From an uncultured Pirellulaceae bacterium (lineage in GTDB: Bacteria > Planctomycetota > Planctomycetia > Pirellulales > Pirellulaceae), in NCBI GenBank assembly GCA_947259675.1, contig CAMYNE010000012.1, forward strand, positions 1-14,245: a stretch of 14,245 bases of DNA. Reading direction: 5' to 3'. Shown here piece after piece: positions 1 through 5,565 of this stretch; the stretch's first letter is position 1, and every line of letters starts with the position of its first letter. The position numbers were made by a program, and so were the translations under genes. Below the pieces are notes generated by a model, which made no database searches, was not told the DNA's origin, and saw only the letters and a program-made list of their open reading frames with translations.

Positions 1-1385
1 AACGAAAGTGTGACTCTCTCAGGCCCATCGTCGTCGCGAGCCGCGGCTTTTCGTGTTGACCGTTTTTTATCGAGATGATCGTATTCTCCCATTTCATCAA
101 ACGCGTCAAATTTGCCTTTCCGATGACCAATCATAAATCCCGAGGCTCCCACGAGGACAACCAGCAAACCGCCGATCGACCACCACAAGTATTTCCACCA
201 CCCCGTTGAGCCTTGTTCGTCTGCGGCACCATCTTCTTGGCTGAATTTTGCCAACTCGGCCGATAGTTCTTTGTTTTTTAGGCGGGATTTTTCGATTTCT
301 TCCGAGAGCTTATTCGCTTCATCGGTCTTGGAGGCAAGCTTCAGTTCGGCAGAATTTCGTTGAGTAGCCAGTTTTTCAGCGCGGGCCAACTGACCGTCCA
401 AATTTGCAAGCAAACGTGCGTTGTCCGTGTTCAGGGCGGTGTATTTATCGACAAGAGCAGGATCCTGCCCCTGTGCCGAAACGGCGGTTCGCAGGATTTC
501 TTCGTAAGCCCGATTGCGCGCATCTTCAACGGTCGCGGTTTTCTGTTGGTCCTCCACCTGGGCCACCGCTGGCGGCAACACTATCTTCCACGCGAGCAGT
601 CCCAAAACCATGAATTGTAGTGTCAACATGGCGATAATCGCCAAGTCAGCGAAAGGTCGACGATTGTCCATGATATTTACCACCGGGCTAGTGCTGCCAT
701 AAGAGTTTTCAGAGTAACGAGGATCAACATTCATTTCGGGACCATTTGAATAAAGTCGAGAAAAGTATTTCAGTTCCTGCTGACGATATCGATTCGTCAT
801 CAAGTAGAACCCCTTGGTTGGGCGAGTGACCGGTCGCGCATCATCCGTCCATTGAAACCAACCGCGATCATCGTTAACCGGATCGATCACGAGGGCAACA
901 TCAAGCGGTTTGTTAAAAAAATTGTTGCAGATAAATAGATCCATCCCGGACAGAAAAACGGTCCACCCCGGATGCGTATGATACCACCCCAACATCCCCA
1001 GTTCGGGATGATGTAGCTTGCGTTGTCTGGTAATTTGGCTCCAGGTGTCGTGTGTAAACGTAAAACTGCCTTTGGTGGCGTGATAGTGCTCCGCTCGCAA
1101 ACAGTCCGTGATAACGACGAAGGGCTTTCCATGCTCGTCGACGAGCTGCTTTCCCAACATCACGCCTCCCAGTTCGACCCGGGTGTCACTTGCGGCGTGA
1201 GCCTCCATATCCCGCATGACATCGAGATCAACGAAGATTAACAGGTCGTCTTCCGGCGCGTCGTCTGAATCCGGAAGTCCAATGGGCCCAACGGGGAGCA
1301 CCGCAAAGTGCGCATCGCGATCGGGGCGTGTACCCACCCTTGGTTTGGAGTGCTCCAGTTCGCCAAATTGAATTTCTGAACTCAT
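1..1385 (-). CDS. Membrane-anchored JAMM/MPN isopeptidase (deubiquitinase-like), C-terminus off the window
   Basis: The frame is open from ATG at 1385 to the left edge (461 codons, no stop), so the gene is partial at its 3' end. Residues about 48-190 form a JAMM/MPN (Mov34/PAD-1) domain. The zinc-site signature is complete: Glu71 in VELGGVMLG, then His136-Thr-His138-Pro, seven residues, Ser146, two residues, Asp149. In this family such enzymes hydrolyse isopeptide bonds at the C-terminus of ubiquitin-like proteins. A hydrophobic segment at about 246-270 and another at about 399-420 flank a charged, heptad-like coiled coil (about 275-382). Arg/Lys clusters before the first and after the second segment predict that the JAMM domain and the tail lie in the cytosol and the coiled coil outside. 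The start has no strong Shine-Dalgarno; an in-frame stop at 1422-1424 limits extension. It is the last visible gene of the E1/E2/Ubl operon, so it is most likely the deconjugating enzyme. The membrane anchoring is unusual. Confidence 0.9.
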   Translation of the reverse strand, partial: MSSEIQFGELEHSKPRVGTRPDRDAHFAVLPVGPIGLPDSDDAPEDDLLIFVDLDVMRDMEAHAASDTRVELGGVMLGKQLVDEHGKPFVVITDCLRAEHYHATKGSFTFTHDTWSQITRQRKLHHPELGMLGWYHTHPGWTVFLSGMDLFICNNFFNKPLDVALVIDPVNDDRGWFQWTDDARPVTRPTKGFYLMTNRYRQQELKYFSRLYSNGPEMNVDPRYSENSYGSTSPVVNIMDNRRPFADLAIIAMLTLQFMVLGLLAWKIVLPPAVAQVEDQQKTATVEDARNRAYEEILRTAVSAQGQDPALVDKYTALNTDNARLLANLDGQLARAEKLATQRNSAELKLASKTDEANKLSEEIEKSRLKNKELSAELAKFSQEDGAADEQGSTGWWKYLWWSIGGLLVVLVGASGFMIGHRKGKFDAFDEMGEYDHLDKKRSTRKAAARDDDGPERVTLS

Positions 1386-1421
1386 GAACTTTTTGTCTTG
1401 AGTACCGATCAATGATTTCGA

Positions 1422-1529
1422 TTAACGATCGCCCTTCGTTCCAATGCCGGAGTAGGCAATGTGGTTCAGTTTGGTTTGAACCTGGCCGAACCCAACGTTA
1501 TCCTGAAACACGGTTTTGACTATCCACAT
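1422..1529 (-). CDS. Possible 35-residue small protein between the E1 and JAMM genes
   Basis: The gap between the E1 stop and the JAMM start is 159 bases, far longer than the 12-base gaps elsewhere in this operon. It holds a short ORF starting ATG-TGG at 1529 and ending TAA at 1422-1424. The peptide begins MWIVKTVFQDNVGFG and ends HIAYSGIGTKGDR. It has no Cys, no TM segment and no motif I recognise. It is in the same frame as E1 and JAMM. The upstream AAGA is only a weak ribosome site. It could be a real small operon member, a decayed gene or untranslated spacer; conservation would be needed to decide. Confidence 0.25.
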   Translation of the reverse strand: MWIVKTVFQDNVGFGQVQTKLNHIAYSGIGTKGDR

Positions 1530-1544
1530 TTTATCTTGCCGAAC

Positions 1545-2741
1545 TCATGATTTATTCGATTGAATTCGATCGCCCGCCAAAACAACAAAACTCGTGTCAT
1601 CATCGGTTTCGACTTTGACGATATCGTAATCGGGAACGCCTAATTCACTTAGTTTTCGCGTGAACAGGGGCGAATTGGGTTCAATGGAGGATATGGTTTC
1701 AGGTGCCATCGGCAAATCGCATTTGCTGCAAATTCCCCGGCTCGAATCCACAACGCAACGCGGTTGATTGATTTCAACCTGACGATCACAAGTACGGCAG
1801 ACAAGGTTGACCAGAAAATCACGATCAAGGACCAAGCGAGTCGGATTTTGCTCGTTTTCGTCCGCGATGGCTTGGAACAATTCGGCTACGGAAGTAGCAG
1901 CAGCCGACAGCGGAAGTTCCAAAGGCTCGTCGTACGTTTCATGAGACAGACAGTCCTGGCGAACAGGATAATTCGTCTGGTAAAAACGATTTGCCGCGCC
2001 GTTAAAAACCAAAGCAGAACCATCGGCAGCCGGCAAATCGTGAAGAATCTTTAGCGCCTCCTGCACTTGCATTCCACCAATGATCGAAGCAATCGTTGGC
2101 GCAGTAGGGACTTTACCCTGCAAAATATCTTCCTGTTTCAATAAGGGGCAGCTGTACCGCAATGAAATCAACTGATAGTCCATCTCGGTCATCGTACATT
2201 CGTAGCATGCACCGTGCGGTGGTCGAAAGACCTTGGCGACACCATTGATCTCCTGGATGCCACCATCGATCCACGGCGTATTCGCTTTCCAACACATTCG
2301 GTTGACCCACAACCGGGCTTCCCTGTTATCCAGACAGCCAATGACAACGTCCATGTCCCGGACGAGTCCTAAACCAATTTCGGTAAGGACATTGCCAACA
2401 ATCGGATGGATATGGCAATCCGGATTGATCTCTGTCACCATGGTCGCGGCAACTTCTGCTTTGGGTTTCCCGGCATCTGTTGAGCGAAATAGAATCGATC
2501 GCGTCAGGTTGGTCTCGTCGACGTGGTCCATATCGATTAACTCAATATGTCCGATTCCAAGTAGCGCCAGATTCTTCAAGACTTCATTGCCCAAAGCACC
2601 AGCACCCACGACCAGGACTCTGGCTGCTGAAATTCTCTGTTGATCCCACCAGCCAATGAGGCGCAACCGTGAATAGCGGTCTTCGTCATCAATAATCAGG
2701 TCCGGCCGATTGGCGGCAACCGATGTTTTTGGTGTATCCAC
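1545..2741 (-). CDS. E1-like ubiquitin-activating enzyme (ThiF/MoeB/HesA fold) with C-terminal zinc module
   Basis: This 398-residue protein should adenylate the C-terminal glycine of the neighbouring ubiquitin-like protein and pass it to the E2. Visible in order: RYSRLRLIG near residue 22, the nucleotide loop GAGALG (46-51), Asp70 with ETNLTR (76-81), the GKPKA lysine (94), and Asp138 in CLDN. All are typical of E1/MoeB adenylation domains. C179-x2-C182 and C264-x2-H267 may form the structural zinc site that is usually two CxxC pairs. Cys198 in RYSCPLL is the best candidate for a thioester cysteine, though this is inferred from position only. After residue 300 comes an added domain with C315-x2-C318 and C338-x2-C341, followed by a conserved-looking tail (about 355-392). 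The start is GTG at 2741, four codons after the in-frame TAG of the E2 gene. AGGA, overlapping that stop, lies 10 bases upstream and suggests translational coupling. Confidence 0.92.
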   Translation of the reverse strand: MDTPKTSVAANRPDLIIDDEDRYSRLRLIGWWDQQRISAARVLVVGAGALGNEVLKNLALLGIGHIELIDMDHVDETNLTRSILFRSTDAGKPKAEVAATMVTEINPDCHIHPIVGNVLTEIGLGLVRDMDVVIGCLDNREARLWVNRMCWKANTPWIDGGIQEINGVAKVFRPPHGACYECTMTEMDYQLISLRYSCPLLKQEDILQGKVPTAPTIASIIGGMQVQEALKILHDLPAADGSALVFNGAANRFYQTNYPVRQDCLSHETYDEPLELPLSAAATSVAELFQAIADENEQNPTRLVLDRDFLVNLVCRTCDRQVEINQPRCVVDSSRGICSKCDLPMAPETISSIEPNSPLFTRKLSELGVPDYDIVKVETDDDTSFVVLAGDRIQSNKS

Positions 2742-2753
2742 TGCGGACGGGTC

Positions 2754-3452
2754 CTAGTCACGAAAAATAATGCCGATGTCTTCCGGAGGTCGCTCGATAA
2801 TTTCGATTCCCGTTTCAACGATTTCGACGCCATTATCTGATTCTGATCCAAAATCTCGATGGGGTGCGATAATCGGTTTTTCCGATTTTTCGACGCGATC
2901 TCGAATGGACCGAACATCAATTGGAAATCTGAACGTCGTTTGAGCCTTTGCCCAAATCGCGGCTTCGCGATTATAAGGACTTTCAGTATCAAAATTCTTG
3001 TACCGAATCATGTCCCAAAGCATGGTACAAAGTTCTGCGAGCGTCACGCTGGGAACCCAATGCGTTCCGTATCCGCCCAGGCAAACAACGCCATTGTTTG
3101 AAATGTTGGGATGAAAAATCGGCGTTTGCCAGGCGAGATTAGGCACCATCCGCGGATAGGCGGCACCCAGATCGATCAGGATTTCATGATGCTCGCGGAC
3201 CTCGATCGTATTCGCGTCGCGGCGGTATAAACCGACGCCACCAAAAAAAAGTCGATATCTCTCGGGTGGCTTGCCTCTGGCTTCGAAGCGAAAAATCGAA
3301 CTTTCACGCATCAACTGCTGGACGCCCTTGTAGTCCGAGAGCAGTCGTCGTTCACGCGGAGATTTGCGCATTTCTTTCGTCAGTTGTTCCAAGTGACAAT
3401 TTCTAGGCCGCTTTTCGAGCACCAGCGGCGATGATGAACCACTATTGTCCAT
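2754..3452 (-). CDS. E2-like ubiquitin-conjugating enzyme (UBC fold)
   Basis: This 232-residue protein resembles a catalytic E2. An N-terminal helix region (about 28-50, RRLLSDYKGVQQLM) leads into the beta-sheet. Then come YPRMVPNLAW, IFHPNIS with the HPN motif at 114-116, and the active-site Cys124 in GVVCLGG. The segment HWVPSVTLAEL follows, then the ESPYNREAA helix near 157-165. Order and spacing match eukaryotic E2s and bacterial E2s from Ubl operons. It would accept the modifier from the adjacent E1 as a thioester on Cys124 and transfer it to an amine. Residues about 180-232 extend beyond the UBC core, are acidic, and have no recognised motif. ATG at 3452 lies 12 bases after the Ubl stop, and its own stop lies 12 bases before the E1 start. 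The ribosome site is weak, fitting translation coupled to the upstream gene. Confidence 0.93.
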   Translation of the reverse strand: MDNSGSSSPLVLEKRPRNCHLEQLTKEMRKSPRERRLLSDYKGVQQLMRESSIFRFEARGKPPERYRLFFGGVGLYRRDANTIEVREHHEILIDLGAAYPRMVPNLAWQTPIFHPNISNNGVVCLGGYGTHWVPSVTLAELCTMLWDMIRYKNFDTESPYNREAAIWAKAQTTFRFPIDVRSIRDRVEKSEKPIIAPHRDFGSESDNGVEIVETGIEIIERPPEDIGIIFRD

Positions 3453-3464
3453 TTATTGGACGAA

Positions 3465-3758
3465 TTATCCAGCAACAATTTCTGGATAAACGATCAAGTG
3501 GTCTCCATTGCGAACATTGCCTTCCGGAAGTGTCGTGTCTTCGTGCAAGCGACGACCTCCCTCTTTATGGTCGAGACTGTAGCTCATGGGCTGCCCATCA
3601 GGCCCCACTACGGGCAAATTCATCTTGGTGATGATATTTGGCAGGATTCTGCGAATTGTAACCGTATGTGAAACCAAAGCCTCGACGCTTTTCGCGCCGG
3701 TTTGATCAAGAAATGTAACTTCGGTGCCTTCTTGTTCGTTAGGATCTACGTCGGACAT
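3465..3758 (-). CDS. Ubiquitin-like modifier (YukD/EsaB-type beta-grasp) ending in Ala-Gly
   Basis: This 97-residue protein is small and its strand pattern fits a single beta-grasp domain after a flexible acidic leader of about 12 residues. VTFLDQTGAKSVEALV is followed by a helix-like segment (TVTIRRILPNIITKMNL), a turn with Pro-Asp-Gly, a SYSLDH strand, GRRLHEDTTL, and the final strand DHLIVYPEIV. The flow resembles the YukD/EsaB family. The last residues are Val-Ala-Gly with the stop directly after Gly97, so the protein needs no processing before E1 activation. Context supports a conjugated modifier: it is first in a tight run with E2, E1 and a JAMM protease. ATG at 3758 has a good ribosome site, AAAGGAA, about 6 bases upstream. 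A non-conjugated YukD-like role is possible on sequence alone but unlikely here. Confidence 0.85.
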   Translation of the reverse strand: MSDVDPNEQEGTEVTFLDQTGAKSVEALVSHTVTIRRILPNIITKMNLPVVGPDGQPMSYSLDHKEGGRRLHEDTTLPEGNVRNGDHLIVYPEIVAG

Positions 3759-3764
3759 ACAAGA

Positions 3765-3771
3765 TTCCTTT
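3765..3771 (-). promoter_or_regulatory. Ribosome binding site of the ubiquitin-like modifier gene
   Basis: Read on the minus strand the bases are AAAGGAA, six bases before the ATG at 3758. This is the clearest Shine-Dalgarno of the operon, consistent with the modifier being its first and most highly translated gene. Confidence 0.6.
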
Positions 3772-3857
3772 ATCTGATTCGCCTGGAGCCGAAGCTCTAC
3801 TGATCTTTGAGTCTTATTCGTCAGTCATTGAATAATATTAGCGGATTAAAAAGAATA

Positions 3858-3907
3858 TTGGCTAGATGCCAAAAAACGCCATAGATGCTTGGAAAAACTG
3901 GTTTTTC
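3858..3907 (-). terminator. Two small inverted repeats between the GNAT gene and the Ubl operon (possible weak terminator)
   Basis: Within the 181-base gap there is GAAAAAC-TG-GTTTTTC at 3892-3907, about 30 bases past the GNAT stop, and TTGGC-N5-GCCAA at 3858-3872. On the minus strand the second is followed by a short T-rich run. Both stems are short or AT-rich, so termination is only a possibility. If real, they would separate GNAT transcription from the Ubl operon, whose promoter would then lie in the AT-rich stretch at about 3772-3857. I could not find convincing -35/-10 boxes there. Confidence 0.25.
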
Positions 3908-3939
3908 TACCCTATTGGATGGTTAGGAAGCCAGCAATT

Positions 3940-4512
3940 TCAGCCTGGACGTTCGTCCGTATGTAGAATTCCGTAAAAGGCGACGTCTTCGAAAACTCCC
4001 CATTTTCGAATGTGGGATCGCAACAAACCCTCCTTTTTCATTCCGATTTTCTCCATGACTCGCCCAGAAGCCGGATTTCGGGTCATGTGATGGGCGTGAA
4101 TCTTGTTCACGGCAAGCGTTTCAAACCCAAAACGAACGACCTCACGTGCCGCTTCGCTGCAAATTCCTTGTCCCCAGTAATCTCGCCCGATCCAATAACC
4201 GAGTTCGGCATTCTGGTCCTGTTCACTGATCTCCAACCCGATCGCACCCGTCAGTTCACCGGTGGACTTCAGGCAGATTGCAAAAATTGCAGATTTACCG
4301 TTTTTCCACATATCTGCGTGCTGCTCGATCCACTTTAGCGCAGCGCCTTCCGGATACGGAAACTCAATGGTGCGCGTGTTCGCTGCGATCTCGCGATCAT
4401 TAGCAAGGATCTGCTGAACTTCTGCATCGCTCGGCAAGAATGGTCTCAGCAGCAAACGTTCGGTTTCCAAAGTAGGCCGATTGTCTTCATTCCAGTCAAC
4501 CGCTTGGTTCAT
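3940..4512 (-). CDS. GNAT-family N-acetyltransferase, RimJ/RimL type
   Basis: This 190-residue protein is the usual length for the RimJ/RimL (Acetyltransf_3-like) branch. It opens with LETERLLLRPF (15-25), typical of this branch. The acetyl-CoA pyrophosphate-binding motif R-x3-G-x-G lies at 110-116 (RDYWGQG), followed by the SEAAREVVRFGF helix. NPASGRVMEKIGM (146-158) is the late motif near the active site. Such enzymes acetylate protein N-termini, amino acids or antibiotics; nothing here identifies the substrate. ATG at 4512 is the first start after the spacer. It lies upstream of the Ubl operon on the same strand, but the 181-base gap with possible hairpins makes co-transcription uncertain, so a functional tie to the tagging system is speculative. 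Confidence 0.88.
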   Translation of the reverse strand: MNQAVDWNEDNRPTLETERLLLRPFLPSDAEVQQILANDREIAANTRTIEFPYPEGAALKWIEQHADMWKNGKSAIFAICLKSTGELTGAIGLEISEQDQNAELGYWIGRDYWGQGICSEAAREVVRFGFETLAVNKIHAHHMTRNPASGRVMEKIGMKKEGLLRSHIRKWGVFEDVAFYGILHTDERPG

Positions 4513-4762
4513 TAGTTTGCGTTCCTCGGAACCCTGTTTGCCGTAACGATGCGTCTCATCATCTAGGGCAAGTTCCCATCAGTTCGGTCTGTATCAAATG
4601 TAACGACTTGGCTGCCAGATGGCGGCATGCTTCGACGAAAAACTGAGGTCGAGGTGTTCCCAAATTGCCCCCCTCTTTTCGTGAGCTACGATTTTTTGTC
4701 GCCACAGTGCGCGAGAAATACCACCGAATTATAGACATTCGCCGCGAAATCCTGCGAGACCC

Positions 4763-4767
4763 GAGGA
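4763..4767 (+). promoter_or_regulatory. Ribosome binding site that fixes the start of the 242-residue protein
   Basis: GAGGA ends five bases before ATG 4773. The in-frame TTG at 4665 has no comparable site, so the shorter protein is preferred. Confidence 0.55.
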
Positions 4768-4772
4768 ATTTA

Positions 4773-5501
4773 ATGAGCTTTCTTAATCGTTTTTTCCAAG
4801 ACGCATTTGATCAGTCACAATTACCGCCGATTGGCAAAAACAGTTTTGACGCCATCACAGAGTCAGATTTGGCCTCTCATCTGGAGATCGACACCTATGA
4901 CTCTTTTCAATTAACTGCCGCGGTTCGACCTGCGATCGATTTGAAGATCAAGCCAACCCAAGGCTATCGACACGATGTCTACATCGACGAAGAATCCCAA
5001 TCGAAAGTGCCCGTCATCATGGCGGCTGCATCCAAAGAGAACCTATTCAGCTTGTTCATGCAGCTGATTCAACGACTCGGCCCGGTAGTTGATGTCGTTC
5101 TGGAAACCAGTCACGACCATGACGGGGGTCACAAAGACCTGTATCGCGAGCACATCGACATGCCTGTGCTGACGAGCATTCTGTGGAACTACGAAAACCT
5201 GTTGACGAATGATGGATGCACCGGAATTGCAGTTCTGAATCCCAATACACCTCAGGAAGTCCAGTTCGATGAACACAAGCTGCTGATCATGTACGGGAGT
5301 CCGCTCGAGCAGTTCGAACATATCCTTGAAATCAACAACGTCCATGACAAGAGTGATATTCGGTTTATCACGGAAGCGGAACACGTTCACTCTTCGACTG
5401 ACGAATTCATCCGCCAATTTCAAGCGTTGAGAACGGATCTTGGACTCGACGGATCACACCAGGAAGAGGACAACGAGTCTTACGACGGTGGCTGCGTTTA
5501 G
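4773..5501 (+). CDS. Uncharacterised 242-residue protein
   Basis: I do not recognise the family. I place the start at ATG 4773 because GAGGA at 4763-4767 sits five bases upstream. The frame stays open back to a TTG at 4665, which lacks such a site. The protein begins MSFLNRFFQDAFDQ, is acidic, and shows no signal peptide or TM segment, so it is probably cytosolic. A His/Asp-rich stretch at 114-127 (HDHDGGHKDLYREH) could bind metal. The region 75-185 alternates hydrophobic strands and helices, like a compact alpha/beta domain. The last 18 residues are acidic and low in complexity. It is divergent from the GNAT gene and convergent with the macB-like gene, so it is probably a single-gene unit. 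Length and regular base composition support real coding. Confidence 0.7.
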   Translation: MSFLNRFFQDAFDQSQLPPIGKNSFDAITESDLASHLEIDTYDSFQLTAAVRPAIDLKIKPTQGYRHDVYIDEESQSKVPVIMAAASKENLFSLFMQLIQRLGPVVDVVLETSHDHDGGHKDLYREHIDMPVLTSILWNYENLLTNDGCTGIAVLNPNTPQEVQFDEHKLLIMYGSPLEQFEHILEINNVHDKSDIRFITEAEHVHSSTDEFIRQFQALRTDLGLDGSHQEEDNESYDGGCV

Positions 5502-5565
5502 AGACGATTCGGTACTCGAGCTGGTCGAAGAATAATTGCATCGGATCGATAATCGACAGCCGGCA

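Noticed and set aside
2233..2643. 136-codon open frame on the plus strand inside the E1 gene
   Set aside because: It lies wholly opposite the well-supported E1 gene, whose motifs cover the same bases; the predicted peptide has no recognisable domain.
1..3758. Calling the operon a CBASS or Bil anti-phage system
   Set aside because: No cGAS-like cyclase, effector or other defence gene is present, the Ubl is a single domain, and the JAMM protein has added TM segments; defence remains only one hypothesis.
4608..4623. TTGGC-N9-GC pattern resembling a sigma-54 promoter upstream of the 242-residue protein
   Set aside because: The -12 element reads TGGC rather than TTGC and the -24 lacks the following AC; too weak to call.
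4665..4772. TTG start that would lengthen the 242-residue protein by 36 residues
   Set aside because: TTG has no Shine-Dalgarno, whereas ATG 4773 has GAGGA at ideal spacing.
5502..5565. Possible bidirectional terminator in the convergent gap
   Set aside because: Only weak short repeats such as TCGAT-AATCGA are present, with no stable GC stem or T tract.
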